In this document: positions 42,765 to 51,404 of the stretch, piece by piece
Position numbering within the stretch: the first letter of the stretch is position 1
How the letters are laid out: the number at the start of each line of letters is the position of its first letter
From: Mycobacterium hubeiense
Lineage (GTDB): Bacteria > Actinomycetota > Actinomycetes > Mycobacteriales > Mycobacteriaceae
Length of the DNA stretch: 61,098 nucleotides
Assembly: GCF_002838065.1 (NCBI RefSeq)
Contig: NZ_PIZU01000029.1
Location: 3,585 to 64,682, forward strand
Direction of reading: 5' to 3'
Translations under genes and position numbers: made by a program
The notes under the pieces: generated by a model
What the model was told of the DNA's origin: nothing
Seen by the model: the letters and a program-made list of their open reading frames with translations, nothing else
Database searches by the model: none

Positions 42765-43946
42765 TCAGCATCCTGTCCCGAGGCGCACCGGCATCCGCTT
42801 GACCCCGGGCACCATGGTCGCCCGCACCCGGTCGACGTCGCCGACCAGTTCGAGCTCGGGGTATCGCCCCAGTAATACTTCGAAGAACACCCGCGCCTCG
42901 AGACGGGCCAGCTGCGCCCCGATACATGAATGCTCGCCACACCCGAACGCGATGTGCGGGTTGGGATGCCGCGTGACGTTGAATTCCTCTGCATCGCAAC
43001 CGAAGATCTCCTCGTCGCGGTTGGCGGAGCCGTAGAGCATCACCACCGTGTCGCCCTCGCGGATGAGCTGTCCGCGCAGCTCGACGTCGGCCATCGCGGT
43101 GCGCGCCATGTGCGTCACCGGCGAGGTCCAGCGCAGCATTTCCTCCACCGCGCCGGGAATGCGCGTGGAATCATCGATGAGCCTGCGGCGCTGGTCAGGA
43201 TGCTCGATGAGCGCCAACGTGCCCAACGCGATGAGGTTGCGGGTGGTTTCGTTACCCGCGACGAGCAACAGGAATGCGAAGTTCAGCAGGTCGTCGTCGG
43301 TGAGCTTGGTTCCGTCGATCTCGGCTGTGGTCAACACCGACAGCATGTCGTCTCGCGGCTCGCTGCGCCGCGCGGCGATCAGCTGCTGGAAGTACTCGAA
43401 CAGCTCGCCGATGGCGACAAACGAATCGAGTTCGATCTCGGGATCGTCAACCCCGGTGCACGCGTCCGACCAGGTGCGGAACTGCTCCCAGTCGTCGGCC
43501 GGGGCGCCGAGCAACTCGGCGATCATCCGCGTCGGCAGGGGAGCGGCGAGCCCTTCGGCGAACTCGAGGGTGGTTCCGCACCGGACGTCGTCAAGAATCC
43601 CCACGACGATGTCACGCACCTTGGGTTCGAGAACCGCCACCTGCCGTCGGGTGAATCCGGTGTTGATCAGCTTGCGCAGCTGACGGTGTCGCGGCGGGTC
43701 GGTGAAGATGAGGTTGCCCTCCTGCACCGGGTTTGGAAAAACAGGATCGGGGATGGTGATGCCCTTGGCCGACGAGAACATGTCCGGGTTGGTCGACACA
43801 TACCGGATGTCCTCGTACTTCAACAGCGCCCAGAAGTTCGTGACGTCGTTGAAGCACACCGGCGCCGTCGCGCGCAATTCCTTATAGGCCGGATAGGGAT
43901 CGCCGGTGTAGAAGTCGGGGGAGTGCAGCGGGAACGTGGTCGGCAA
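42765..43946 (-). CDS. cytochrome P450
   Basis: A 393-residue soluble P450. The I-helix oxygen motif is LLVAGNETTRN, the ExxR is in EEMLRW, and the haem ligand is the Cys of HIAFGCGEHSCIGAQLA (about Cys 341). HRQLRKLINTGFTRRQV is the typical C-helix region of bacterial class I P450s. The start is TTG 43946 with GAGGGAG seven bases upstream. FprA at 18547 could supply electrons through a ferredoxin. The substrate is unknown. Confidence 0.93.
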   Translation of the reverse strand: MPTTFPLHSPDFYTGDPYPAYKELRATAPVCFNDVTNFWALLKYEDIRYVSTNPDMFSSAKGITIPDPVFPNPVQEGNLIFTDPPRHRQLRKLINTGFTRRQVAVLEPKVRDIVVGILDDVRCGTTLEFAEGLAAPLPTRMIAELLGAPADDWEQFRTWSDACTGVDDPEIELDSFVAIGELFEYFQQLIAARRSEPRDDMLSVLTTAEIDGTKLTDDDLLNFAFLLLVAGNETTRNLIALGTLALIEHPDQRRRLIDDSTRIPGAVEEMLRWTSPVTHMARTAMADVELRGQLIREGDTVVMLYGSANRDEEIFGCDAEEFNVTRHPNPHIAFGCGEHSCIGAQLARLEARVFFEVLLGRYPELELVGDVDRVRATMVPGVKRMPVRLGTGC

Positions 43947-43967
43947 GGTCGGACTCCCTCGCTGGTC

Positions 43968-44029
43968 TCGGACACATCAGTCGATTATGTCCGATTCCTG
44001 TGTCTACGCGACGCCAAATCTGTTGTCAA
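43968..44029 (-). promoter_or_regulatory. P450 promoter with inverted repeat at the start site
   Basis: On the minus strand TTGACA (44029-44024) and TAGACA (44006-44001) are spaced 17 bp. Immediately downstream, arms TCGGACA (43968-43974) and TGTCCGA (43988-43994) form an inverted repeat with a 13-base spacer that would cover the transcription start. The layout suits a TetR roadblock. Confidence 0.6.
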
Positions 44030-44072
44030 CGCATAGCATGATCCGACAGATATCGGCTGAGTGTTTGGCGCC

Positions 44073-46166
44073 TTACACCTGCGGGTAGGGCGCCCAACGC
44101 TTGTCGTAGCCGGCCTTGCGTTCCTCGAGTTGCTGCTGGCGCTCCTCGGGCGTGACCGCCGGGTACAGCGCCTGCACCTCGTCGTGCGTCATCACTTCCC
44201 GGCTGACGATGCGGGGGGCCTCGTCGCCCAGCTTCTGGAACCGGATGGACACCAGACCCTGGTTCAGGCCGCCCGTCGAAACCCAGTTCTGCACACCGGG
44301 ATCCGTCGGCGAGATGACGAACGTGTAGGTGCCGTCCGGGTTCGCGATGGCCTGCTCGTTGTTCAGACTCGTCGGCTGGTCCCAATAGTTGTCGGTGATC
44401 GTCCAGTCGTTGTAGGTGGGCACGATGAAGTAGCCCGCGTCGCCCGGATCGATGGTGACCACCAGGGCTTCGTCGTCGGCCAATTCGTACTGGCCGTTGC
44501 TCTGCAGCTGGTTCGCCAGGAACTCGGCATTGCTTGCCGGCTGGCTGATCTCATTGGGGTTCTCGGCCGTTGCCAACTCCATGTACTTGGCCTGCTCGTT
44601 CACCCCGCGGACCACCAAGATCACCGCGGTGACCGTGCCGCGCAAAACCGGCGGCATATAGGGCAGCGGCGGGATGACGGACACCAGTGAGACCAGCGCC
44701 GGGTTCTGGTTCACCACCGACCCAAGGAAGGTGAACCCGCCCAATTGGGCGAACAGGCTGTCGGGCGGGCCACCGACGCGCTCGATATCCAACGTCATCG
44801 GCGCCTCGGCGTTCCAGTCGCCCAATGTATTTCGCGACGCGATGATGGTGGAGCCCGGCGTGAGTTGCAGGTGATTCTTTCCCGGTTCGCCGGGTTCGGA
44901 GCTGACGGTGATCTCGAATGTGCCGTCGTCGTTGATCTCGAAATCCTCGTCCACGACCAGGATCTGCGACGTCGTTCCGGCCGTGCCTTCCAGCACGCTG
45001 AAGCTGGTGTCGGCCGGCATGTCGTCGCGGAAGTCGCCGTCGCCGTCGACGTCGTGGAACTGGCCGGTGATCACATACTCCGACGATGCGCTGACACCCG
45101 TGAAACGGTAGATGGTGTCGGGATTGTCGTAGAGGATGCGGGTGCCGCCTACCGATTGCCCGTACCAGGTGTGTGGCGGGGCGACCTGCGTGATGAACTT
45201 CGGGTTCATCGAGTCGAGCAATTGCTGCTGAAACGCTGCCGCCAAGGCGAATTCGTCGACGGCTTCGTCCAACGCCGCCAGGTTCTCGGCGTCGGGACCG
45301 CCGGGGAACTGCTGATACGCCGCGGCCAAGAACCCGGCCTTGAGAACGACTTTCATCAATCGCACGGGGACGGTGTTGACGGTTTCGGTGGCGATCCGCT
45401 CGGCTTCCAGTTGCTCCGGGGTTCCTAGCGGACTGTCCATGACAGCAGTGTGTCCGAGCTCGCGGCGCGCAAATCCCAGCATCGCCCACAGTGCCGGGGA
45501 CTGCGCGGGTGCGACCGGCTCGCTGTTGGCCTGCGGCGCACCTCCCAGCACCGACAACACCTTCACAGCAACTCTGCTCGGCGGCGGCTGCGGCGTGCGC
45601 TGGGTGGTCACGCTCGCCGGAACCTTGGCCACCGCTACCGACGTCGTCTCGATAGCTTGTGCCGCGCGCTGCGCCACCTCCGCGCCCGTCGACGCGACGT
45701 GCGAGATCGTCACCTGGGCGGTCGGCTTCCCAGTGTCGTCAGCAGGTGTGCCGGCGGCGTCCGGCTCCGGTGTGGTCACGGTCCGCGACGGCCGCGTCGA
45801 CGGTGGGCGAGACGTGTTCTTTCTGCGGTGAGTTGACGACGCGGCCGACTTCTCGTCGTCATCGTCAGTGATCGCGCCGACGGCCGCGGCCACCGCGGAG
45901 CGCAATCGTTCTTGTCGCGCAGCGGATTTCGACTGAAGCGAATCCAACACCCGCTTGCGGGAGGTCTTGGCCGAATCCTCGCTGGGCGAATCTGCGCTGG
46001 GTGAGGTCGCGGAATCGGTTGACGACTCCGAGCTTGCCGATTGGCCGTCATCGGCCATTGCGACCCCGGGACTGTTGGCGATCGCGGCGCCGATTCCCAG
46101 CGCGACGGCCAGCGCGCCGACCCTTCCGACAAAACGTCCGTACTGCGGGTTCGGCGTCATTGCCAT
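44073..46166 (-). CDS. large secreted protein of unknown function
   Basis: 697 residues from ATG 46166 (MAMTPNPQYGRFVGR). An N-terminal signal sequence (VGALAVALGIGAAIANSPGVAMADD) is followed by a Ser/Asp/Pro-rich low-complexity region of about 200 residues, then a folded C-terminal part. The latter includes HTWYGQSVGGTRILYDNPDTIYRF, YVITGQFHDVDGDGDFRDDM, DGTFEITVSSEPGEPGKNHLQL, LGDWNAEAPMTLDIERVGG and VPTYNDWTITDNYWDQPTSL. The C-terminal layout recalls DUF1214-type domains; this is tentative. The divergent TetR with two operators probably controls it. Confidence 0.75.
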   Translation of the reverse strand: MAMTPNPQYGRFVGRVGALAVALGIGAAIANSPGVAMADDGQSASSESSTDSATSPSADSPSEDSAKTSRKRVLDSLQSKSAARQERLRSAVAAAVGAITDDDDEKSAASSTHRRKNTSRPPSTRPSRTVTTPEPDAAGTPADDTGKPTAQVTISHVASTGAEVAQRAAQAIETTSVAVAKVPASVTTQRTPQPPPSRVAVKVLSVLGGAPQANSEPVAPAQSPALWAMLGFARRELGHTAVMDSPLGTPEQLEAERIATETVNTVPVRLMKVVLKAGFLAAAYQQFPGGPDAENLAALDEAVDEFALAAAFQQQLLDSMNPKFITQVAPPHTWYGQSVGGTRILYDNPDTIYRFTGVSASSEYVITGQFHDVDGDGDFRDDMPADTSFSVLEGTAGTTSQILVVDEDFEINDDGTFEITVSSEPGEPGKNHLQLTPGSTIIASRNTLGDWNAEAPMTLDIERVGGPPDSLFAQLGGFTFLGSVVNQNPALVSLVSVIPPLPYMPPVLRGTVTAVILVVRGVNEQAKYMELATAENPNEISQPASNAEFLANQLQSNGQYELADDEALVVTIDPGDAGYFIVPTYNDWTITDNYWDQPTSLNNEQAIANPDGTYTFVISPTDPGVQNWVSTGGLNQGLVSIRFQKLGDEAPRIVSREVMTHDEVQALYPAVTPEERQQQLEERKAGYDKRWAPYPQV

Positions 46167-46201
46167 GGGCGAGTCCTTTCGTGAACTCTCCAGGTGAGCA
46201 T

Positions 46202-46254
46202 GTAGTCGACTGACTGCACGCTCGTGTGCCGGTACCGTAGTCACATGACTACGG
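46202..46254. promoter_or_regulatory. tandem TetR operators over a leaderless promoter
   Basis: Site 1: CCGTAGTCA (46235-46243) and TGACTACGG (46246-46254), perfect 9-bp arms around a 2-base centre, overlapping the TetR ATG at 46245. Site 2: a degenerate copy at 46202-46217 (GTAGTC, 3-base gap, TGACT) 35 bp upstream with the same spacing. CTGACT (46210-46215) and TACCGT (46233-46238) form a promoter with 17-bp spacing that would start at the ATG itself. Confidence 0.7.
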
Positions 46255-46835
46255 CCAGCGCAAGAGGTGATTCGCGGCCCGCCGACGCGCCACTGGGCCG
46301 CGATGAGGTCGTCGCGGCGGTGCTGCAGTCCGCCGCGGAGCTGTTCGCGCAACGCGGGCCCGCGGCCACCTCGATCCGCGACATCGCGGCGCACTCGCAC
46401 GTCAATCACGGCTTGATTCATCGCCATTTCGGCAGCAAGGACAACCTCGTCGGCGCCGTTCTCGACCACCTGGGCCAGCACCTCGCCGCACTACTCGCCG
46501 AGGGGGCCGACGGAATCAGCATCGCCACGGCGGTCGACCGCCAGCTTCGTGTCCTTGCCCGGGCCTCGCTCGACGGGTATCCGGTCGGCGAACTGCAGAG
46601 CCGGTTTCCGACGATGGAGGTGCTGTTGGACAGTGTCCGCCAGCGGCATTCCGATGAGCGCGGTGCACGGCTGGCGGCAGCGCACGCCATCGCGCTGCAA
46701 CTCGGGTGGGTGATGTTCGACGGGTTCTTGCGCGCGTCAACCGGTTTGGAGGATCTCGACGATCGCACCTTTGCCCGCTCGATCGGGCGCACGGTCGCGT
46801 TGATTCTGGAACCGCCGGAGCATCCGTCCAGCTAG
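46245..46835 (+). CDS. TetR-family regulator divergent from secreted protein gene
   Basis: A 196-residue TetR regulator from ATG 46245. The HTH is VLQSAAELFAQRGPAATSIRDIAAHSHVNHGLIHRHFGSKDNLV, with a helical C-terminal domain (LAAAHAIALQLGWVMFDGFLRAS). The start codon lies inside a perfect inverted repeat, which implies autorepression. The promoter placement suggests a leaderless mRNA. The 3' end overlaps the convergent YbaK-like gene by four bases. Confidence 0.9.
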   Translation: MTTASARGDSRPADAPLGRDEVVAAVLQSAAELFAQRGPAATSIRDIAAHSHVNHGLIHRHFGSKDNLVGAVLDHLGQHLAALLAEGADGISIATAVDRQLRVLARASLDGYPVGELQSRFPTMEVLLDSVRQRHSDERGARLAAAHAIALQLGWVMFDGFLRASTGLEDLDDRTFARSIGRTVALILEPPEHPSS

Positions 46836-47353
46836 GTCTTGGTGATCGCCAGCACTTCCCCGTTGGGCAGCGCTGCCAGAACATCGGTGGAGACAAGCAG
46901 TTTCGAGCCGCGAATACCGCTGCCGACAATCACATGTTGCTGATCGGTGACGCTTTGGTCGATGAGCACGGGCCAGTCGGCGGGCAGCCCGATCGGTGTG
47001 ATGCCGCCGTATTCCATGCCGGTGAGGGTGACGGCCGTATCCATCGGCGCGAACGAAATCTTGCGGGCGCCCAGATGTTTACGGACGATGCCGTTGACGT
47101 CGGCGCGGGTGGTGGCCAGCACGACACAGGCCGCGTACCATGTCCGCTCGGCGCGTTTGGCCTCGACGACAACGCAGTTCGCCGAGATATCCAGGCTGAT
47201 GTCGTAGTGCTCGCAGAAGGCCGCCGTGTCGGCGAGGTCGGGGTCGATCGCGCTAACCCACAGGCCGTCGTCAACGAGGTGCTGCCGCGCGGGCCCGGCG
47301 ACAAGGTCGGTCGCGTCGGCGACGGGAACGAACGTCAGCTTTCCTACCTGCAT
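46832..47353 (-). CDS. YbaK/EbsC-type aminoacyl-tRNA deacylase domain protein
   Basis: A 173-residue protein of the YbaK/ProX editing-domain family, which hydrolyses misacylated tRNAs. Visible features are CVVVEAKRAERTWYAACVVLATTRADVNGIVRKHLGARKISFAPMDTAVTLTGMEYGGITPIGLP, with the conserved Lys and the GG(I/V)TP-type loop of the family. ATG 47353 is chosen over GTG 47368, which overlaps the preceding small gene. The tRNA substrate cannot be read. Confidence 0.85.
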   Translation of the reverse strand: MQVGKLTFVPVADATDLVAGPARQHLVDDGLWVSAIDPDLADTAAFCEHYDISLDISANCVVVEAKRAERTWYAACVVLATTRADVNGIVRKHLGARKISFAPMDTAVTLTGMEYGGITPIGLPADWPVLIDQSVTDQQHVIVGSGIRGSKLLVSTDVLAALPNGEVLAITKT

Positions 47354-47357
47354 GCTC

Positions 47358-47564
47358 TCAGTCCTCACTACTGCACCGGTCGCCGATGAATTCCAGCAGC
47401 CGTGGATCGGCGGAGGTGAAGCGGTCGACCTCCTCGCCGCCGTCGCAGCGCAGTAGCGCGACAGTCACGCCGGCGCCCGCGCGTGACACCACTTGCCACA
47501 CCGCGCCGGAGTCTTCCCACCGCTGCAGGTCGGCGACCCGATCAACCGAACTCTTGTCACTCAC
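47358..47564 (-). CDS. small conserved soluble protein
   Basis: A 68-residue protein from GTG 47564 (MSDKSSVDRVADLQRWEDSGAVWQV). It reads as a compact beta-rich fold: VWQVVSRAGAGVTVALLRCDGGEEVDRFTSADPRLLEFIG. I do not recognise a named family. It lies four bases before the YbaK-like gene on the same strand and divergent from the DUF488 gene, with a 19-base gap between starts. Confidence 0.7.
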   Translation of the reverse strand: MSDKSSVDRVADLQRWEDSGAVWQVVSRAGAGVTVALLRCDGGEEVDRFTSADPRLLEFIGDRCSSED

Positions 47565-47583
47565 GCTTCTACCATGGCATTCG

Positions 47584-47955
47584 ATGGGTAACCCGCGCCG
47601 CGTGCGGGTCGCGCGCGTGTATCAGGATCAGGAGCCGGCGGACGGCGAACGGGTGCTGGTCGACCGGCTGTGGCCGCGAGGCTTCCGCAAGGACGATCCC
47701 CGCGTCGGCCGCTGGCTGCCGAACGTCGCGCCGTCGACGGAGCTGCGCCAGTGGTACGGCCACAAGCCGGAAAGGTTCGACGATTTCGTCGCCCGCTACA
47801 CCGCCGAACTGCAGACTCCGGATGGCGCCGCGGCACTCGACGAGCTCAGACAGCTCGTGCGCGCCGGCCCGGTCACCCTCGTGACGGCCGCCCGCGACGT
47901 CGACCGCAGCCAAGCCGCCGTCCTCGCCGACCTGCTCTCGCACCAGGGAGGGTAG
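47584..47955 (+). CDS. DUF488 family protein
   Basis: A 123-residue DUF488 protein. The family signature is RVYQDQEPADGERVLVDRLWPRGFRKDD, followed by WLPNVAPSTELRQWYGHKPERFDDFVARYTAEL and a VTLVTAARDVDRSQA strand. DUF488 proteins are widespread; the activity is undefined. The start is ATG 47584. Its stop codon lies inside the IdeR-like palindrome that controls mbtK. Confidence 0.85.
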   Translation: MGNPRRVRVARVYQDQEPADGERVLVDRLWPRGFRKDDPRVGRWLPNVAPSTELRQWYGHKPERFDDFVARYTAELQTPDGAAALDELRQLVRAGPVTLVTAARDVDRSQAAVLADLLSHQGG

Positions 47956-47970
47956 GTAAACCTACCCTCA
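47947..47970. promoter_or_regulatory. paired IdeR-like iron boxes upstream of mbtK
   Basis: GAGGGTAGGT (47948-47957) and ACCTACCCTC (47960-47969) are perfect arms. A 19-base window at 47952-47970 matches the IdeR consensus TTAGGTTAGSCTAACCTAA at about 14 positions, and its mirror image on the other strand is shifted by 5 bp. Two dimers on overlapping boxes is the usual IdeR/DtxR mode. Confidence 0.6.
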
Positions 47971-47996
47971 CTTTCTCCGGTAGGCTCGGCGGTCAA

Positions 47997-48629
47997 ATGA
48001 CCGACATCGATGAAGCGCTCAGGCCCGTCCTGCCGCGTGAGCTGACGGAGATCTCCGACGCGGTGCGCGCGGTGGGCGCGCCGCCCACGCCGATCGTGGC
48101 CGAGCCGTACGCACTGCGATCCACCGACCCCGACGCCGATGCCGAGATGGTGTCGGAGTGGATGAACCGGCCCCATCTCGTCGAGGCGTGGGAATACGAC
48201 TGGCCGCCGGAACGCTGGCGCCGTTACCTGCAGGCGCAAGTCGACGGCGAGTACTCGCGACCATTCATCGGCAGCTTCCGCGGTAAAGACGTCGGCTATA
48301 TCGAACTGTACCGCGCAGCAAAGGATTCCATCGCACCGCGCTACGACGCCGACCCCTACGATGTCGGCCTGCACGCGGCGATCGCCGACCTGCGGTTTGT
48401 CAATCGCGGGATCGCGCCGATTCTGCTGCCGCGCATCGTGGCCAGTGTCTTCGAGCTCGAACCTCGTTGTCGGCGCATCATGTTCGACCCCGATCATCGC
48501 AATGCCGGAGCCCGACGGCTCTGCGAGTACGCCGGGTGCGTGTTCCTCGGCGAGCACGACATGGCGAACCGGCGGATGGCGCTCTACGCGCTGCCGCGCA
48601 CCCCGGACGACGTGCCCGCCGCTTTGTGA
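47997..48629 (+). CDS. mbtK: mycobactin lysine N-acyltransferase MbtK
   Basis: A 210-residue GNAT-fold siderophore acyltransferase that moves the fatty acyl chain to the lysine epsilon-amine of mycobactin. It has the IucB/MbtK features: GYIELYRAAKDSIAPRYDADPYDVGLHAAIADLRFVNRGIAPILLPRIV with the catalytic His, and RRIMFDPDHRNAGARRLCEYAGCVFLGEHDM with the conserved Asp. The start ATG at 47997 lies 27 bases after an IdeR-like box. It is convergent with mbtN, forming the mbt-2 locus. Confidence 0.93.
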   Translation: MTDIDEALRPVLPRELTEISDAVRAVGAPPTPIVAEPYALRSTDPDADAEMVSEWMNRPHLVEAWEYDWPPERWRRYLQAQVDGEYSRPFIGSFRGKDVGYIELYRAAKDSIAPRYDADPYDVGLHAAIADLRFVNRGIAPILLPRIVASVFELEPRCRRIMFDPDHRNAGARRLCEYAGCVFLGEHDMANRRMALYALPRTPDDVPAAL

Positions 48630-48676
48630 TTTGGGCGTGATTAGTGGCGCTGACCGCCACTAATCACGCCCAAATC
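48628..48676. terminator. bidirectional terminator between mbtK and mbtN
   Basis: Perfect 22-bp inverted repeat (arms 48628-48649 and 48655-48676) with a 5-base loop CTGAC. It begins at the mbtK stop and ends 6 bases before the mbtN stop, so it can end transcription from both sides. Confidence 0.75.
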
Positions 48677-48681
48677 GCGCG

Positions 48682-49836
48682 TCAGGAGCCGATGAGCTCG
48701 TCGTAGCCGTCGTAGTCGGGCTTCATCGCCGCCGCCACCAACTCCCACAACACCTCGTCGGTGCCGCCGCCGACGCGGGCCAGCTTCATATCGCGCCACC
48801 AACTGCCCAGAGGCGTCTCATCGACGAGATAGCCCGAGCCGCCGAAGATGTGCATGCACTCCGAGAGCACCTCTTCGCCGAGCCGGGCCGCGGTCACTTT
48901 GACCGCGGCCGCCGCGCGCAAGTCGAGCCGGCCCTCGGCGGCGATGCCGGCCAGCCCGTAGCGCAGCAGATCGACGCGGGCCTGCAGGTCGGCCATCCGC
49001 ATGCGCAAGGCCTGGTGCTCGAAGAGGGTGGACCCGAATTGGCGGCGTTTCATCATGCGGGCCAACGTGATACCGATGACGCGCTGACAGGCGCCGGCGA
49101 CCTGGCCGGCGATCGACAGCCGTTCGTGGGCCAACCCCCACGAGATGGCCGCCAAGCCGGTGCCCGGCCGCGCGATCAGCGCATCGGTGGGGACCCAGGT
49201 GTCGATATGCACCGCGGCGGTGTCCAGCGGCCCCGCGCCGACCTTGCGGTACGGCGTCTGCACCTCGACCTGCGAGGCGGGCACCGAGATCACCACCACG
49301 TTGCCGTGCCTGCTGGTCGGGTCGTGGTCGACGCTGCGCGCCACCACCATGATGTGGTCGGCGATCGGTGACAGTGACACGAACTTCTTGATGCCGCGAA
49401 CTTCGAATCCGTCTCGCGCAGAACGAACTTCGGTCTCGACGATCTGCAGATCCGAGCCGCCCGACTCTTCGGACGCGCCGATGCACAGCACCGCCTCGCC
49501 GCGAATCGCTTGCTCACAGATCGTGCGCAGGTAGTCGGACTTGCCGAACCGGCGCAGCAAAGCGATCGCCGAATCATGCAGGCTCACACCGACACCGATG
49601 CCCGCCGAGCCCAGGCGGCCCAGGGCGGTCGCGAGTGCGATCAGCTTTGCGACGTCGGGATGTTGGCCGTCTCCCCATTTCTCGGTGAACACGCCCGACC
49701 GGCCGAGGTGTTCGATGAGTTTGCGCGGAAAGCGTTCGGTCTGTTCGGCTTCCGCGGTCCACGCCGTCACCTGCTCGTCGAAAACCCGGTCGAGCAGCGC
49801 TTGGTAATCCTCGATGGGCGGTGCCGCGATCGTCAT
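48682..49836 (-). CDS. mbtN: mycobactin acyl-ACP dehydrogenase MbtN
   Basis: A 384-residue acyl-CoA dehydrogenase-fold protein that introduces the double bond into the acyl chain while bound to MbtL. Features: CIGASEESGGSDLQIVETEV and GFEVRGIKKFVSLSPIADH (FAD-binding middle domain), RMMKRRQFGSTLFEHQALR and IFGGSGYLVDETPLGSWWRDMKLARVGGGTDEVLWE. The start is ATG 49836, overlapping the mbtM stop by four bases; the open frame upstream lies within mbtM and is not used. It is the last gene of mbtL-mbtM-mbtN. Confidence 0.93.
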   Translation of the reverse strand: MTIAAPPIEDYQALLDRVFDEQVTAWTAEAEQTERFPRKLIEHLGRSGVFTEKWGDGQHPDVAKLIALATALGRLGSAGIGVGVSLHDSAIALLRRFGKSDYLRTICEQAIRGEAVLCIGASEESGGSDLQIVETEVRSARDGFEVRGIKKFVSLSPIADHIMVVARSVDHDPTSRHGNVVVISVPASQVEVQTPYRKVGAGPLDTAAVHIDTWVPTDALIARPGTGLAAISWGLAHERLSIAGQVAGACQRVIGITLARMMKRRQFGSTLFEHQALRMRMADLQARVDLLRYGLAGIAAEGRLDLRAAAAVKVTAARLGEEVLSECMHIFGGSGYLVDETPLGSWWRDMKLARVGGGTDEVLWELVAAAMKPDYDGYDELIGS

Positions 49837-51404
49837 TGGTTCACCGCCTCCAGGTTCCGCTTGACTTCCAGTCGGCGCAGCTTGCCCGACGACGTGCGGG
49901 GTAGCGACCCCGGCGCAAAAAACACCACATCCGCCGGCACCACACCACATTCCGACGCGACCCGCTGGACGAGTTGGCTGCGCGCCCCGGGCTCGTCGGG
50001 ACCGCGGAATTCGGCCGCGATCACCAGGCCTTGCCGCACGCTGTCGCCGTTGGTGCCGACCGCGACCACCGCACCCTCGCGAACCCCAGGCACTTGGGCC
50101 GCCACCCGCTCGATCTCCGCGGGGAATATGTTGCGGCCCGCGACAGTGATCAACTCCTTGGCCCGTCCGCACACCACGAGACCGCCGTCTACGAAGTAGC
50201 CCAGATCGCCTGTGGGAAACCAGCTCTCGGCTTCGAGCGGTTGCTCGCCGAGGTAGCCCGACATCATCGAGGACCCGCGGATCTCGATCTCACCGACCTC
50301 GCGCCCCGCGATGTCATGGTCCTGACCGTCGACCGGGCTGACCCTGACCTGCATGCCGGGAATGGCTTCGCCGAGGATGGCGTGCCGCCTGCCGGAATCG
50401 TCGGCGGATATCTCATCGACCCGCAATCCCGAGCCGGGCAGCGGAACCGTCACCGCACAGGTCGATTCGGCCAGTCCGTACGACGGGGCCAGCGCCGCAG
50501 CGTCGAAGCCGAAGCGGGCCATTTCCGTTGCGAAGCGCAATGTTCCGTCGCAGTCGACGGGCTCGCCGCCGTTGAGCGCGAACCGCAGATTGCCGAGGTC
50601 CACATCGGTGATACGACGCGAGTACTTGCCGATCAGGCCGTAGGCCATATTCGGAGCCGCGGTCACGCTGGCGCGGCTCTCTGACAGCCAATGCAACCAA
50701 CCGAACGGCGACGCCGCGAACGCCGCCGTGGGCGCCTGCCACACGTCGATCCCGGCGAGCGCGGCGCTGAGCAAGAACGTCAGCCCCATATCGTGATAGA
50801 GCGGCAGCCACGAACACCCCACGTCAGCGGGCGAAACGCCGACGCGCGCAAGCAGTCCGCGCATATTTGACAACACCGCATCCGGCGAAAGCTGCGCCGT
50901 CCGCGGCGTGCCCGTCGACCCGGCGGTGCCCTGCAGCACCGCGAAGTCGCCCCGGTCGCCGGGGGCCGCGAACGTCGTCGACCGGCGCGCATCGGCGACC
51001 GTGCCGACGTCGTGCACCGCGACGGGACTGTCGACGGCACGCAGCTGCGCCAAGTGCTCACCGTGGCTGAACACGGTCTGCACACCGATCCCGGCGAACC
51101 GGGCCAGCGTCGCCTGCGCCCACTGCTCTGCATCGGCGCCGCGCACCGGTCCAGGCAGGATCGACACCGCGGCCCCCGCAAGGAGTGCGCCGGGGATGGC
51201 CGCGATGAACTCGACGGTCGGTTCGCCGACCAGGCCGACGGCGGCGGCGTCGTCGTCGAGGATTCGGGCCGCGACGTTCTCCGCACGCGCATAGACCTCT
51301 GCCCACGGGTGCCGGTTCCACACCCGGGTTCCGGTGTCGAGGACGACGAGGTCACGGCCGGACGACGTCATCGCGTCGGAGAGCGCGGAGGCCAGAACGT
51401 TCAC
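49833..51404 (-). CDS. mbtM: fatty-acyl-AMP ligase MbtM
   Basis: A 523-residue adenylate-forming enzyme that activates a long-chain fatty acid and loads it onto the carrier MbtL. The P-loop-like motif is LQGTAGSTGTPRTAQLS, with YGLAESTCAVTVPLPG (A5), SWFPTGDLGYFVDGGLVVCGRAKELITVAGRNIFPAEIE (A7/A8) and the C-terminal catalytic Lys in SSGKLRRLEVKR. The start GTG 51404 overlaps the mbtL stop by four bases. Confidence 0.93.
   Translation of the reverse strand: MNVLASALSDAMTSSGRDLVVLDTGTRVWNRHPWAEVYARAENVAARILDDDAAAVGLVGEPTVEFIAAIPGALLAGAAVSILPGPVRGADAEQWAQATLARFAGIGVQTVFSHGEHLAQLRAVDSPVAVHDVGTVADARRSTTFAAPGDRGDFAVLQGTAGSTGTPRTAQLSPDAVLSNMRGLLARVGVSPADVGCSWLPLYHDMGLTFLLSAALAGIDVWQAPTAAFAASPFGWLHWLSESRASVTAAPNMAYGLIGKYSRRITDVDLGNLRFALNGGEPVDCDGTLRFATEMARFGFDAAALAPSYGLAESTCAVTVPLPGSGLRVDEISADDSGRRHAILGEAIPGMQVRVSPVDGQDHDIAGREVGEIEIRGSSMMSGYLGEQPLEAESWFPTGDLGYFVDGGLVVCGRAKELITVAGRNIFPAEIERVAAQVPGVREGAVVAVGTNGDSVRQGLVIAAEFRGPDEPGARSQLVQRVASECGVVPADVVFFAPGSLPRTSSGKLRRLEVKRNLEAVNQ

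Noticed and set aside
47948..47969. Rho-independent terminator after the DUF488 gene
   Set aside because: The 2-base centre is too tight for a hairpin loop and there is no T-run; the match to paired IdeR boxes upstream of mbtK explains it better.
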